Source of the DNA: Cyanobium usitatum str. Tous
GTDB taxonomy: Bacteria > Cyanobacteriota > Cyanobacteriia > PCC-6307 > Cyanobiaceae
Length of the DNA: 64,000 nt
Direction: 5' to 3'
NCBI RefSeq assembly: GCF_003011885.1
Contig: NZ_PXXO01000001.1
Span: forward strand, 186,001-250,000
The notes under the pieces were generated by a model. The model made no database searches and was not told the DNA's origin. It saw only the letters and a program-made list of their open reading frames with translations. Of the stretch, positions 52,212 through 62,305 are shown piece after piece; position 1 is the first letter of the stretch, and the number at the start of each line of letters is the position of its first letter. The position numbers and the translations under genes are program-made.

Positions 52212-54077
52212 GTGAGCGACAGCATTCCTCCAATTGGGCAATCCATGCGGTTGAACGGACTATCGACTCGCGACCCTGCACCCTCCTACAGCCAGTTGCT
52301 GAAGGATCTGCGGGCGGGCAAGGTCAAGGATCTGGAGTTGTCCTTGCGGCAGCGGGAAGTGCGGGTGCGCTTCGACGACGGACGCCAGGCCACGGTGCCG
52401 GTATTCAGTAACGATCAGCTGCTTTTGCGCACCGCCGAGCAGGCGAAGGTGCCCCTCAACGTGCGCGATGACCGGGCTGATGGCGCCACGGCTGGTCTGG
52501 TGGCTAACGGCTTGCTGGTGCTGTTGCTGTTGGCTGGACTTGCCCTCCTGATCCGTCGCTCGGCCCAGGTGGCCAATCGGGCCATGGGCTTCGGCAGCAG
52601 TAAGCCCCGGTTGCAGGAGGAGGGCGGCGTGGCGGTGCGATTTGAGGATGTGGCCGGTATTGGTGAGGCCAAGGAGGAGCTGCAGGAGGTGGTCACCTTC
52701 TTGAAGGAGCCGGAACGCTTCACCGCCGTGGGCGCCAAGATCCCCAAGGGAGTGCTGCTGGTGGGGCCTCCAGGCACTGGCAAAACCCTTTTGGCCCGAG
52801 CCATTGCCGGCGAGGCTGGCGTGCCGTTTTTCTCGATGGCCGCCTCCGAATTCGTTGAGATGTTCGTGGGGGTTGGTGCCAGTCGGGTGCGAGACCTATT
52901 TCGCAAGGCCAAAGCCAAAGCGCCCTGCATCATTTTCATCGACGAGGTAGATGCGGTCGGTCGCCAGCGAGGTGCTGGTATCGGTGGCGGCAACGATGAG
53001 CGGGAGCAGACCCTCAACCAGCTGCTCACCGAGATGGATGGTTTCGCGGATAACTCCGGCGTAATTCTGCTGGCGGCCACAAACCGACCTGATGTGCTCG
53101 ATAGCGCCTTGATGCGGCCCGGTCGTTTTGACCGCCGCATCACCATTGACTTGCCAGATCGCCGCGGCCGTGAGGCGATCCTTGCGGTCCATGCCCGTAG
53201 CCGCCCCCTGGCTGGGGCGGTGTCGCTTTCGGCCTGGGCCAGCCGCACCCCGGGTTTTTCTGGGGCCGATCTGGCCAACCTGCTCAACGAGGCAGCCATC
53301 CTCACGGCACGCCATCACCAGAGCGAGATCGACGACGGCGCCCTAGCCGGTGCCCTCGAACGCATCACCATGGGCCTGACGGCGGCACCGCTGCAGGACA
53401 GTGCCAAAAAGCGGTTGATTGGCTATCACGAGGTGGGCCATGCCCTACTCACCACCTTGGTGCCGAAGGCCGATCCCCTCGACAAGGTGACCCTTCTGCC
53501 GCGCTCAGGCGGAGTTGGCGGCTTTGCCCGAATGATGCCGGACGAGGAGATCCTCGACTCCGGGTTGATTAGCAAGGCCTACCTGCAAGCCAGGCTTGTG
53601 GTTGCTTTGGGTGGCCGCGCAGCTGAGCTGGTTGTTTTTGGTCCCGCTGAGGTGACCCAAGGTGCCAGTGGTGATCTGGATATGGTCACCCGCATCTGCA
53701 GGGAGATGGTGACTCGCTACGGCTTCTCCAGTCTTGGCCCGGTGGCCTTGGAGGGGGATGGGGCTGAGGTTTTCCTCGGCCGCGATTGGTTGCGTTCCGA
53801 GCCGCCCTATTCGCGAGAAACCGGCAATCGCATCGATGGCCTGGTGCGCGAACTGGCTAGCTCAGCCCTCGACCAGGCCGTGGCCTTGCTGCAGCCACGC
53901 CGCGCCCTAATGGATGAGCTGGTCGAAATGCTGATCCGAGATGAAACAATCGAAGGTGAGGCTTTCAGATCGGTGGTGACAAGCCATGAGGCGGCCCATC
54001 CTCAGCCGACTGGCTCAGCCGTTGCCCTGCAGGCCACCGGAAAAGCGGATGTCGAGGCTGCGCAAGTAGGTGTGTAG
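52212..54077 (+). CDS. ftsH: FtsH family AAA+ metalloprotease
   Basis: A membrane protease for quality control of photosystem II and other membrane proteins; 621 residues from the GTG at 52212, or 610 from the ATG at 52245. Walker A is [19 protein letters not shown], Walker B is [17 protein letters not shown] and the second region of homology is [19 protein letters not shown]; the zinc site is HEVGH with a later Asp. Only one transmembrane helix ([18 protein letters not shown]) is visible after this start. The usual first helix is missing unless translation starts further up, inside the divergent rpmF gene. Its 3' end overlaps the convergent bicupin gene by 63 bases. Confidence 0.93.
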   Translation: MSDSIPPIGQSMRLNGLSTRDPAPSYSQLLKDLRAGKVKDLELSLRQREVRVRFDDGRQATVPVFSNDQLLLRTAEQAKVPLNVRDDRADGATAGLVANGLLVLLLLAGLALLIRRSAQVANRAMGFGSSKPRLQEEGGVAVRFEDVAGIGEAKEELQEVVTFLKEPERFTAVGAKIPKGVLLVGPPGTGKTLLARAIAGEAGVPFFSMAASEFVEMFVGVGASRVRDLFRKAKAKAPCIIFIDEVDAVGRQRGAGIGGGNDEREQTLNQLLTEMDGFADNSGVILLAATNRPDVLDSALMRPGRFDRRITIDLPDRRGREAILAVHARSRPLAGAVSLSAWASRTPGFSGADLANLLNEAAILTARHHQSEIDDGALAGALERITMGLTAAPLQDSAKKRLIGYHEVGHALLTTLVPKADPLDKVTLLPRSGGVGGFARMMPDEEILDSGLISKAYLQARLVVALGGRAAELVVFGPAEVTQGASGDLDMVTRICREMVTRYGFSSLGPVALEGDGAEVFLGRDWLRSEPPYSRETGNRIDGLVRELASSALDQAVALLQPRRALMDELVEMLIRDETIEGEAFRSVVTSHEAAHPQPTGSAVALQATGKADVEAAQVGV

Positions 54078-54983
54078 GCCCGAATCCTGAATCGGCAGCA
54101 ACCGGGACATCCGCTCGCTGCTGTTGACATGGGCGTGCCAGTAGCCCGGCGGTGTGATGAAGGCCCCACCGGACTGCCAGTCGATGCGGCTGGGGTTGGC
54201 GATGGCGCCGCTGGCATCGAGCTCCGTGCCCACCAGGGTGTAGCAGCCCGGGTCGCAATCGATGATTAGATCAAGGGCAACCGACTGGTGCCGGTGCGGT
54301 GGCTGGATGGCGCCAGCAGGCACAACTCCGAGCATGGCCCAAAGGGTGTGGGTCACGGTGCGACTTTGGGGCAGATCGCTGTTAGCCAGCAGCAGGCTCA
54401 GCCGGTTGCTGCGAGCAGAGCTGGGATCGGCGAGTAGCTGATCTAGTTCGCGCTGCAGCAGGGCGGCGGGGTAGTGGGTTGGCTCAAACCGGGCGGTGCT
54501 GGCCTCGACGCCGAGGTGGCTGAGCAGGGGGCCGTCGTGCACCCAGTAAAGAACGCTGGTGGCCTTTGCAGTTAGCAGGGGGGGCTCGCCAGCCGGCAAT
54601 ACAAAAAGATCTCCAGCGCTCCAGTCAAGCTGCGGCGTGCCAGCACGCTTGAGGCTGCCCGATCCGTGCAGCACATAAAACAGCAAGCTGGTGGCGTTCG
54701 CCGCTGCCTTGAGGCCTTCACCAGGTTCGATGCGCAAAAAGTTGGCCGATAGGCCAGGGCTGGTGGCCGGGGCGCTACAGCCGAGCTCGTTGCTGAGATC
54801 GAGAGGCACAACCGCCGTGGGCCCTGACTGGTGCAGGGCTGGGTCCCATTGGCGCAGGGGGATAGGTTCGGTTAGCCCTGCTCGCACCGGATTGGCAGCC
54901 TGGCGGTAGTCGAACAGCTCTGCCTTGGCTTGCCACTGGGCAGAGCCGGTAGTGGGGATCGAGTGGATCGGGGCCTGGGTCAT
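54015..54983 (-). CDS. Cupin-domain (bicupin) protein
   Basis: A 322-residue soluble protein with two cupin barrels. The first has LLFYVLHGSGSLKRAG and DLFVLPAGEPPLL (about 101-138); the second has PAGAIQPPHRHQSVALDLI (about 225-243) and FITPPGYWHAHVNSSE (about 274-289), with His residues fit for metal binding. Such proteins are often dioxygenases or sugar-binding regulators. The function is unknown. It overlaps the 3' end of ftsH on the opposite strand. Confidence 0.8.
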   Translation of the reverse strand: MTQAPIHSIPTTGSAQWQAKAELFDYRQAANPVRAGLTEPIPLRQWDPALHQSGPTAVVPLDLSNELGCSAPATSPGLSANFLRIEPGEGLKAAANATSLLFYVLHGSGSLKRAGTPQLDWSAGDLFVLPAGEPPLLTAKATSVLYWVHDGPLLSHLGVEASTARFEPTHYPAALLQRELDQLLADPSSARSNRLSLLLANSDLPQSRTVTHTLWAMLGVVPAGAIQPPHRHQSVALDLIIDCDPGCYTLVGTELDASGAIANPSRIDWQSGGAFITPPGYWHAHVNSSERMSRLLPIQDSGLHTYLRSLDIRFSGGLQGNG

Positions 54984-55045
54984 TGCTCTGGCTCCTCGCG
55001 GGATCTGAACACTATTAGGAGTTGGCTCGAGCCCAGAGGCTTCGG

Positions 55046-55321
55046 TCAGCCGCCGGCCACGGCGGGAACAATCGAAACCTCATCGCCGTCGCTGAGGCTG
55101 GTGGCCTGGTTGTCGAGGAAGCGGATGTCCTCACTGTTTACGTAGACGTTGAGGAAGCGGCGCAATTTGCCGGCCTCATCGCACAGCCGACCCTTGATCC
55201 CCGGATAGCGGCCCTCGAGGGCATCGATCAGGCCATCCACGCTGGAGGCATCGAGATCCACGCTGGCCTCGTCGTTGGTGAACTTCTGCAGGGGGGTGGG
55301 GATCAGAACCTGAACTGCCAT
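55046..55321 (-). CDS. MoaD/ThiS family ubiquitin-like protein
   Basis: A 91-residue ubiquitin-fold protein ending in the exposed Gly-Gly needed for thiocarboxylate formation (…SIVPAVAGG). Core strands include ADGDEV-like [12 protein letters not shown] and [14 protein letters not shown]. It lies 54 bases downstream of the threonine synthase gene on the same strand; such MoaD-like proteins next to amino-acid biosynthesis genes may act as sulfur carriers. The partner enzyme is not in view. Confidence 0.85.
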   Translation of the reverse strand: MAVQVLIPTPLQKFTNDEASVDLDASSVDGLIDALEGRYPGIKGRLCDEAGKLRRFLNVYVNSEDIRFLDNQATSLSDGDEVSIVPAVAGG

Positions 55322-55375
55322 GGCGGGGATTGGAGGGGCGTGGGGAATGGTTGGGGTGATCAGTGCTAGTGGTGA

Positions 55376-56647
55376 TCAGCCCTGGTGGGAGGCTTGCGCT
55401 TTTGCCCAGGCCGCTTTGAAGCTGTCGAGCTGGGCCTCAATCAGGTAGGGCTCGCCGATGGAGGAGGCGATCGCCTCAGTCGTCTTGAGACCGTTGCCGG
55501 TGATGTAAGCCACGGTGGTTTCGTCAGGATTGATCTTGCCCTGCTCCACCAGCTTCTTCAGCACTGCGATGGTGGTACCGCCTGCCGTTTCGGTGAAAAC
55601 GCCCTCGGTTTCAGCCAGCAGCTTGATGCCCTCGATGATCTCGTGGTCGCTGACGGCGGCGATGCTGCCGTTGGTCTTCTTGGCGATGTCGATGGCGTAG
55701 GGGCCGTCCGCCGGGTTGCCAATGGCAATCGACTTGGCGATCGTGTTGGGCTTCACCGGAGTGATGAAGTCCCGGCCTGCTTCGAAAGCCTGGGCGATCG
55801 GGGAGCAGCCCTCGGCCTGGGCGCCGCTGAAGCGCACGTGCTTCTCCTGTACCAGCCCCACCTTGATGAACTCGTCAAAACCCTTGCGAATCTTGGTGAA
55901 CAGGGAGCCGGAGGCCAGGGGCGCCACGATGTGGTCTGGCAATTGCCAGCCCAGCTGCTCGATCACCTCGTAGCCCAGGGTTTTTGAGCCCTCGGAGTAA
56001 TAGGGGCGCAGGTTGATGTTGACGAAGCCCCAGCCGAAGGTGTTTGCCACCTCGGAGCAGAGGCGATTCACCTGGTCGTAGTTGCCATGCACCGCCATCA
56101 AGGTGGGGTTGTAGATCAAGGTGCCCAGCACCTTGCCCAATTCCAGATCGCTGGGGATGAACACACAGCAGTCGAGGCCGGCGTGGGCGGCGATTGCGGC
56201 GGTGGAGTTGGCCAGGTTGCCAGTGGAGGCGCAACTCACCGTGGTGAAGCCCAGCTCCCGGGCGCGGGTGAGGGCCACACTCACCACCCGATCCTTAAAC
56301 GAGAGCGTCGGCATGTTGACGCCGTCGTTCTTGATGTAGAGGCTCTTGAGGCCGAGTCTCTTGGCCAGGTTGCCGGCTTTGAGCAGTGGCGTAAAGCCCG
56401 TGCCTACATCAATGGGATCGCCTTCAATCGGCAGGAATTCGCGGTAGCGCCAGATAGAAGCGGGCCCCGCCTCGATCGTGGCCCGGCTCACCCGATTTTT
56501 GATCGCCTCGTAGTCGTAGACAACTTCGAGCGGTCCGAAGCAGACGTCTTCGCAGACGTGGCGAGCGCTCGCTTCGTAGGGATGGCCGCATTCCTTGCAG
56601 CGCAATCCGGTGAAGGTGGAGCGGGAGAGGGTGGCAGTCACAGTCAC
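55376..56647 (-). CDS. thrC: Threonine synthase
   Basis: A 423-residue PLP enzyme converting phosphohomoserine to threonine, from the GTG at 56647. It opens with a Cys-containing segment typical of the plant/archaeal-like subtype (TGLRCKECGHPYEASARHVC, about 12-31), then NDGVNMPTLSFKDRVVSVAL holding the PLP lysine (about 110-129), SCASTGNLANSTAAIAAHAG (about 140-159) and AETEGVFTETAGGTTIAVL. The upstream in-frame ATG at 56758 is less likely because it approaches the divergent UPF0182 gene. Confidence 0.93.
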   Translation of the reverse strand: MTVTATLSRSTFTGLRCKECGHPYEASARHVCEDVCFGPLEVVYDYEAIKNRVSRATIEAGPASIWRYREFLPIEGDPIDVGTGFTPLLKAGNLAKRLGLKSLYIKNDGVNMPTLSFKDRVVSVALTRARELGFTTVSCASTGNLANSTAAIAAHAGLDCCVFIPSDLELGKVLGTLIYNPTLMAVHGNYDQVNRLCSEVANTFGWGFVNINLRPYYSEGSKTLGYEVIEQLGWQLPDHIVAPLASGSLFTKIRKGFDEFIKVGLVQEKHVRFSGAQAEGCSPIAQAFEAGRDFITPVKPNTIAKSIAIGNPADGPYAIDIAKKTNGSIAAVSDHEIIEGIKLLAETEGVFTETAGGTTIAVLKKLVEQGKINPDETTVAYITGNGLKTTEAIASSIGEPYLIEAQLDSFKAAWAKAQASHQG

Positions 56648-56771
56648 GCCCAGTGTTGATAAGAAGTTAGCAGCGGTGGAACCGGGACTTCTTAATATCC
56701 GATCTTGGAGCTCGGGTATTGCCTCTTCCTTCTGGGCCCCTTGACCTGGGGGGTTCACTTCTTAGCCTCCA

Positions 56772-59645
56772 ATGGTGACAGCACCCTCCCCGCGCTTCTC
56801 CGCTGAAAGCCTCTTCGGCGCTCTGCGCTGGCTGGCCGCACTAGCCCTGCTGTTCGGCTTGCTGCTCTTGATTGCCAGGCTCGGCATTGAGAGGCTCTGG
56901 TTTGCCCAGTTCGGGGCTGAGATGGTGGTGATGCGCCGCTGGCTGCTCCAGCTGCTGGGCTTCGCCGTTGTGATGGGCCTGGGTGTTCCTCTTCAGCTGC
57001 AACAGCTGAATCGCTGCTGGCGTCTGCGTCAGCAGGCTGCCAGCAAAGATCTGCCCCAATCCCCCCTAGTCGTGCTCGGGCAGAGGCGGCTGCTGCTCGT
57101 TCTTGGAGTCTTGCTTTTGCTGCTGGCGGCAGGACTCACCTATCTGATGGTGCAGGCCAGGGATCTCATTGCCGCTCCCTTCAGTGGCCAGGTGATCACA
57201 GGCATTCCCGTGTTGGCCGATCTCAGGCCTCTGGTCGTGGTGGCCCTGGCGGCGGGGCTGCTGGTGCCGTTGCTGCTTTGGCCCCTCACCACTTTGCGGA
57301 TCAGCCTGGCCACGGCCCTGGCCGGCTCGGCCACCGCTCTGGCTCGGGGCTGGAGCCTCTGGCTGCCTGCTCTCCTGGCGGTGCCTTTCCACGAGGCCGA
57401 CCCAGTTACGGGATTTGATCTGCGCTTCACCGTGCTGCAGCTGCCGGCGTTGCATTTGCTGATCAGTGTGGTGATGGCCCAGGCCGTTGTTGGCCTGGCT
57501 GGTTGTCTCTGGCTGACCTGCACAGAGGGCACGAGCCTCTCGGAGCTCCGCTTTCCAGGACTCAGCTCCCTGCAGCAGCGAGTGCTGCAGCCCCAGTTGG
57601 CGGTGCTGGCGCTGATGGCGGCCTTCAGCAATGCTCTCTCGCCCTTCGATCTGATGGTGCAGGGCAGCGGGGTGGCCTCGGGAGCGGGATTTGTGGATCT
57701 GCATGTGCGCCTGCCCCTGCGTCTGCTGTTCAGCGGGCTGCTCCTACTCACGGCCCTGGGGCTGCTGGTGCCGCTGCCCAAGGGGTGGCTGCGTCGTGGT
57801 GCCCTAATTCCTCTGGCGTTAACGGCCCTGGCCGTGCCGATCACCGAGTGGATTGTGGCTCCCCTGGTGCAGAGGTTCTTGGTGCAGCCGCGGGAGTTGG
57901 TCCTTGAATCCCCCTATCTGGCGCGGTCCATTGCGGCCACGCGGCAGGCGTTCGGCCTTGAATCCGTTCAGACGCTTACCCTCCAGCCCCGCCAAAACCT
58001 CACCGCCGCCGATCTGGCGCAAGCGCCGGGCACCCTGGCCAACATCCGCTTGTGGGACAGCAAGCCCCTGCTGGAGGCCAATCGCCAACTCCAACAGCTA
58101 CGCCTCTACTACCGCTTTCCCTCCGCGGCCGTCGATCGCTATCCCCTTGGCAGCGATCCGGCCCGCCAGGGCTCCCAGATGGTGTTTATCGCTGCCCGGG
58201 AACTCGATACCGGAGCCCTGCCCAAGGACTCCCGCACCTGGTTGAACCGCCATCTGGTTTTCACCCATGGCTACGGCTTCACCGTCAGTCCCGTGAATGC
58301 CTTCGGTCCCGACGGGCTGCCGCTGTATTTCGTCAAGGACCTGGGGCGGAGCGGCAGGGTGCAGGGCATCCCCCAGCTGGGCCTGCCTGACTACACCGTG
58401 CGCCAGGCTCTGCCTGTGGGACGGCCCCGCCTGTATTTCGGCTCGGCCAAGGCGCCCTATGTGATTGCCCCCACCAAGGTGCGTGAGTTCGACTACTCCG
58501 AGGGGGAGCTGAACATCTATTCCCACTACGGCGGTGCCGGGGGCGTGGCCATTTACGGTCCCCTGGAACGTCTAATGGCAGCGGCCTATCTGCCAGAGCC
58601 GCGGCTGTTGTTCACGGGGTCTTTGCAGCCAAATTCGCGGCTGCTGCTCCGCCGCCAGGTAAGTGAGCGCCTTGCAGCTCTGGCGCCGTTTCTGCGCTTC
58701 GAGAGCCAGCCCTACCTCGTCACGGCCAGGGTGCCGTCCACCCCCGGCTACGACCCCGGTCAGCACCAGTACTGGCTGCTCGATGGCTTCACCAACAGTC
58801 GCAGCTACCCCTACAGCGATGCCAACCCCTCCGGTATCCGCTATTTACGCAATCCGGTGAAGGCCGTGGTTGACGCCCATAGCGGCAAGGTCTGGCTCTA
58901 TGTGAATGATCCCAGTGATCCAATCCAGCGCACCTGGCAGAAGGCGTTCCCTGAGCTGTTCAGACCGCTCTCAGCCATGCCGAAGTCGCTGCTGGCCCAC
59001 ATTCAGGTGCCCCAAAGCCAGTTTCAGGTGCAGGCCGAACGGCTGCTGCGTTACCACGTAACCGATGTGCGCACCTTCTACAGCGGAGATGACGTCTGGT
59101 CGATGCCACTGGAGATCTACGGATCCTCGAATACGCCGGTGCGCCCGTATCACGTGACGGTGCAGCTGCCGGGAGAAAGCAAGCCGGAATTCGTTTTGCT
59201 GCTCCCCTTCTCGCCCTTGAAGCGTCCCAACATGGTGGGTTGGTTGGCTGTCCGCAACGACCCCCCCAACTACGGCCAGCAGCTGCTGGTTCGCTTCCCC
59301 CAGCAGCGCCTACTTCTGGGGCCGCAGCAGATCTCCTCACTGATCGAGCAGGATCCCGCCATCAGCTATCAGTTCGGCCTTTGGAACCGGGCTGGCTCCA
59401 GCGTGATCCACGGCAATCTGCTCGTGCTGCCGGTGGGTCGGGGGCTGTTGTATGTGGAGCCCATCTACCTGCAGAGCAAGAACAACAACCTGCCCACGCT
59501 GGTGCGGGTGGTGGTGACGGACGGCACCAACTTCGTGATGGAGCGCAATCTTCAGGATGCCCTGGCCAAGCTCGTGAGCAGCAAGAATGGTGTGGTAACT
59601 GGCCGCTCACTGACCCTGGCCGGTACTGCTGGCCGGCGCCAATAA
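56772..59645 (+). CDS. UPF0182 family large membrane protein
   Basis: A 957-residue protein. The N-terminal third has seven hydrophobic helices (about 13-375); the rest is a large, probably periplasmic domain with motifs such as TLANIRLWDSKPLLEANRQL (about 416-435), NRHLVFTHGYGFTVSPVNAF (about 491-510), YFGSAKAPYVIAPTKVREFDY and the segment VKAVVDAHSGKVWLYVNDPS. This is the UPF0182 family, present in cyanobacteria and actinobacteria, with no established role. It converges with the aldolase gene at a shared hairpin. Confidence 0.9.
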   Translation: MVTAPSPRFSAESLFGALRWLAALALLFGLLLLIARLGIERLWFAQFGAEMVVMRRWLLQLLGFAVVMGLGVPLQLQQLNRCWRLRQQAASKDLPQSPLVVLGQRRLLLVLGVLLLLLAAGLTYLMVQARDLIAAPFSGQVITGIPVLADLRPLVVVALAAGLLVPLLLWPLTTLRISLATALAGSATALARGWSLWLPALLAVPFHEADPVTGFDLRFTVLQLPALHLLISVVMAQAVVGLAGCLWLTCTEGTSLSELRFPGLSSLQQRVLQPQLAVLALMAAFSNALSPFDLMVQGSGVASGAGFVDLHVRLPLRLLFSGLLLLTALGLLVPLPKGWLRRGALIPLALTALAVPITEWIVAPLVQRFLVQPRELVLESPYLARSIAATRQAFGLESVQTLTLQPRQNLTAADLAQAPGTLANIRLWDSKPLLEANRQLQQLRLYYRFPSAAVDRYPLGSDPARQGSQMVFIAARELDTGALPKDSRTWLNRHLVFTHGYGFTVSPVNAFGPDGLPLYFVKDLGRSGRVQGIPQLGLPDYTVRQALPVGRPRLYFGSAKAPYVIAPTKVREFDYSEGELNIYSHYGGAGGVAIYGPLERLMAAAYLPEPRLLFTGSLQPNSRLLLRRQVSERLAALAPFLRFESQPYLVTARVPSTPGYDPGQHQYWLLDGFTNSRSYPYSDANPSGIRYLRNPVKAVVDAHSGKVWLYVNDPSDPIQRTWQKAFPELFRPLSAMPKSLLAHIQVPQSQFQVQAERLLRYHVTDVRTFYSGDDVWSMPLEIYGSSNTPVRPYHVTVQLPGESKPEFVLLLPFSPLKRPNMVGWLAVRNDPPNYGQQLLVRFPQQRLLLGPQQISSLIEQDPAISYQFGLWNRAGSSVIHGNLLVLPVGRGLLYVEPIYLQSKNNNLPTLVRVVVTDGTNFVMERNLQDALAKLVSSKNGVVTGRSLTLAGTAGRRQ

Positions 59646-59670
59646 AAAAGGGGCCCCGTGTGGGGCCCCT
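59643..59670 (-). terminator. Terminator of the aldolase gene (shared with UPF0182)
   Basis: On the minus strand, AGGGGCCCC-ACAC-GGGGCCCCT is followed by a T run (TTTTTATT), a strong hairpin terminator for fba. Because the stem is symmetric, it may also stop the convergent UPF0182 transcript, which ends just before it. Confidence 0.88.
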
Positions 59671-59691
59671 GGAATCCGATCGCTGGCCAGA

Positions 59692-60765
59692 TCAGGCTGC
59701 GACTGCTGCCTTGGGGTCAAGGGCGCCCTTGGCGTAGAGGCCGGCGTAGTAATTGATGTCGCGCTGCTTGATCTTGCTGGCGTTGCCTGCACACCAGAAC
59801 TGCTGATAACGATCTAGGCAAACCTGCTTCATGTACTGGCGGGCAGGCTTGTTGAAGTGGCGGGGATCGAAGTTGGCGGGATCCTTGAAGGCCGCTTCCC
59901 GAACAGCTGCGGTAAAGGCCAGGCGGTTATCGGTGTCGATGTTCACCTTGCGCACGCCATTGCGGATGCCCTCCTGGATCTCTTCGACGGGCACGCCGTA
60001 GGTCTCGGGGATGGCGCCGCCAAACTTGTTGATCATGTCCAGCCACTCCTGGGGAACCGAGGAGGAGCCGTGCATCACCAAGTGGGTGTTGGGGATCGCT
60101 TTGTGGATCTCGGCGATGCGGCTGATGGCCAGCACTTCACCAGTGGGCTTGCGGGTGAACTTGTAGGCGCCGTGGCTGGTGCCGATGGCGATAGCCAGGG
60201 CGTCAACTTTGGTTTTGGCGACGAAATCGGCTGCTTCGGCGGGGTCGGTGAGCAACTGGCTGTGGTCGAGCTTGCCCTCAAAGCCATGGCCGTCCTCGGC
60301 CTCACCCATGCCGGTTTCCAGGGAACCCAGGCAACCCAGCTCGCCTTCCACACTCACGCCGATGGCGTGGGCCACGTCCACCACCTCTTTGGTGACAGCC
60401 ACGTTGTACTCATAGCTGGCGGGGCTCTTGGCGTCAGCCATCAGCGAGCCATCCATCATCACAGAGGTGAAACCGTTAGCGGCAGCACCAAAGCAGGTGG
60501 CAGGGCTGTTGCCGTGGTCCTGGTGCATCACCACCGGGATGTCGGGATAGGTTTCGACTGCGGCCAGGATCAGGTGGCGCAGGAAATTTTCACCGGCGTA
60601 CTGGCGGGCACCGCGGGAGGCCTGCAGAATCACCGGAGAGTCGGTCTCGCTGGCCGCCTCCATGATCGACTGCACCTGCTCCAGGTTGTTTACGTTGAAG
60701 GCAGGGATGCCATAGCCGTTCTCAGCGGCATGGTCGAGCAGCAGCCGAAGCGGAACGAGCGCCAT
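59692..60765 (-). CDS. fba: Class II fructose-bisphosphate aldolase
   Basis: A 357-residue zinc-dependent aldolase from the ATG at 60765, serving the Calvin cycle and glycolysis. Motifs: [20 protein letters not shown] (about 17-36), [19 protein letters not shown] with the zinc ligand and catalytic Asp (about 75-93), [15 protein letters not shown] (about 133-147), [18 protein letters not shown] (about 232-249) and [20 protein letters not shown] (about 274-293). It ends at a strong terminator. Confidence 0.95.
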   Translation of the reverse strand: MALVPLRLLLDHAAENGYGIPAFNVNNLEQVQSIMEAASETDSPVILQASRGARQYAGENFLRHLILAAVETYPDIPVVMHQDHGNSPATCFGAAANGFTSVMMDGSLMADAKSPASYEYNVAVTKEVVDVAHAIGVSVEGELGCLGSLETGMGEAEDGHGFEGKLDHSQLLTDPAEAADFVAKTKVDALAIAIGTSHGAYKFTRKPTGEVLAISRIAEIHKAIPNTHLVMHGSSSVPQEWLDMINKFGGAIPETYGVPVEEIQEGIRNGVRKVNIDTDNRLAFTAAVREAAFKDPANFDPRHFNKPARQYMKQVCLDRYQQFWCAGNASKIKQRDINYYAGLYAKGALDPKAAVAA

Positions 60766-60806
60766 GGGAAAACCTCTCGGGGTCGGGAGTTGAACTGGCG
60801 CCGACT

Positions 60807-61904
60807 CTAGGTGATGCCCCTTGGAGTGCTCTGGGCAGCTCCCAGGCGGGCCCAGTCGCAGCAGCGCTGACTCAGCACTGCCTCGCCCAAGCCAGGCAGC
60901 ATCGGTCGGCCCTCGCGCACCGCCGCACTCCACCAGCTGTGGATGCGCTGCACCGGCGCAATCCGGCCATCGGCCCAGGTGCGAGCAAAGCTCCAGCGGT
61001 CATCAGCCTCCACCGGCCGCAATGGCTCTCCCGCATGGGACTGCCACAGCCCAAAGCCATGCACGTAGTCGGCCTGGTTGTCGGAGCCCAGCACGGCGGT
61101 GCCGTCGCGGCCGTACAGCTCCAGCCAGCAGCCCCGGCCCCTGCGGGCCACGGAGGCCAGGTTGAGCTGGGCAGGCACCCTCTGCCCCAGTGGTGTTTCC
61201 AGCTCCAGCTGCACCAAGGCGATGTCTTCGGCATCCACCCTGGCCAGGCGACCACTGCCATCGGCTAGGGGCCGCTGGGTAATTGCCGTGCTCAATTGGG
61301 CCCTAAGGGAGTGGCTTGGACCCACCAGCCAGTGCAGGGTGTCAAAGGCATGGGTGCCCAGCGCTCCCAGCACCCCGCCACCTTCGGCTGCCTGGGAATA
61401 CCAGCTCCAGGGGCGCGAGGGGTCAGCTCGGCTGCCCATCAGCCAGTCGTATTTCACCAGCACCAATTCACCGAGGACGCCGCTGGCCAGCAGGTCGGCG
61501 AGCTGCTGAAACAGGGGAACGGCCCGGTATTCAAAGTTGACCGCCACGGTTAGCCCCCGCTGCAGGGCCAGCCGTTGCAGGCTCTCGATCTGCTCGGCGT
61601 TGAGGGCTACGGGTTTCTCCAGCAGCAGGTGCTTGCCCGCTTCCAGGGCGCGCCTGGCTAGATCAAAACGCGGCCCCGGCGGGGTGGCGATCACGATCGC
61701 CTCGACGGCCGGATTGGCCAGCAACCCATCGAAGTCGCTGTGGCCAGGCAGTTCGGCGCTGCGGCAGGCGGCTTCCAGTCGCTCGGGGCGCGGGTGCCAG
61801 AGGGCCACCGGCTCGGTGCCGGGGCAGGCGCGCAATGCGGGTAGGTGCACGGCCTCGCCAAAGCCCAGGCCAGCAATGGCGACCTTCAGCGGGGGAGCGC
61901 TCAT
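60807..61904 (-). CDS. Gfo/Idh/MocA family oxidoreductase
   Basis: A 365-residue NAD(P)-dependent oxidoreductase from the ATG at 61904. The Rossmann start is [20 protein letters not shown] (about 7-26), with [20 protein letters not shown] (about 70-89) and the catalytic-type EKPVALN (about 95-101). Substrates in this family are sugars, inositols or bile pigments, and I cannot tell which. Its start overlaps the stop of the small exported-protein gene by 4 bases. Confidence 0.85.
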   Translation of the reverse strand: MSAPPLKVAIAGLGFGEAVHLPALRACPGTEPVALWHPRPERLEAACRSAELPGHSDFDGLLANPAVEAIVIATPPGPRFDLARRALEAGKHLLLEKPVALNAEQIESLQRLALQRGLTVAVNFEYRAVPLFQQLADLLASGVLGELVLVKYDWLMGSRADPSRPWSWYSQAAEGGGVLGALGTHAFDTLHWLVGPSHSLRAQLSTAITQRPLADGSGRLARVDAEDIALVQLELETPLGQRVPAQLNLASVARRGRGCWLELYGRDGTAVLGSDNQADYVHGFGLWQSHAGEPLRPVEADDRWSFARTWADGRIAPVQRIHSWWSAAVREGRPMLPGLGEAVLSQRCCDWARLGAAQSTPRGIT

Positions 61905-62305
61905 GAGAGGCCCTCGGCTGCGGTGGCACAAACTTCGCCGATCACGCTGCTGATCAGGTTGTCCCCCGATGCCGGCTGCCATTCAGCTCTGAACTGGGGT
62001 AGGCCGTTGATAGATGTGTCGCGGAACAGCTCCTGGCCGCAGTCGATTTCCATCACGTAGAGATCGGCGAGGGGCCTGGGTTGCTCCTCGCTGACAGGTT
62101 TTTGGAAGCGTGTCAGCACCGAAATATTGCCGCCGCGGCTGGTGCGCAGGCTGCCGCCGTCCCACCACTGGCGTCCCTCGCTGGTGCTGGCCACCTCATG
62201 CCAGTCGACCGGGCCAGCTAGGGCCCTTCCAGGCGTGGCGGCCAGGATCCCCACGACCAGCAACATCAGCAGCAGGGAGTGGGCTGCCCGGCGCAGGCTG
62301 CTCAT
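61901..62305 (-). CDS. Conserved exported protein, unknown function
   Basis: A 134-residue protein with a clear signal peptide (about 1-30, [21 protein letters not shown]). The mature part has [29 protein letters not shown] and [20 protein letters not shown]. Cyanobacteria have such small exported proteins, but no function is known. It overlaps accD upstream and the oxidoreductase downstream, so it is inside an operon. Confidence 0.65.
   Translation of the reverse strand: MSSLRRAAHSLLLMLLVVGILAATPGRALAGPVDWHEVASTSEGRQWWDGGSLRTSRGGNISVLTRFQKPVSEEQPRPLADLYVMEIDCGQELFRDTSINGLPQFRAEWQPASGDNLISSVIGEVCATAAEGLS

Noticed and set aside
57066-57844. Minus-strand frames of about 210-230 codons opposite the UPF0182 gene
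   Set aside because: Their Gln/Arg/Ser-rich translation is the reverse of membrane helices; the plus-strand gene is continuous for 957 codons.
59857-60810. A 317-codon plus-strand frame opposite the aldolase gene
   Set aside because: It mirrors the codon pattern of fba, an unmistakable enzyme on the other strand; the translation is Gly/His/Val-rich shadow sequence with no family features.
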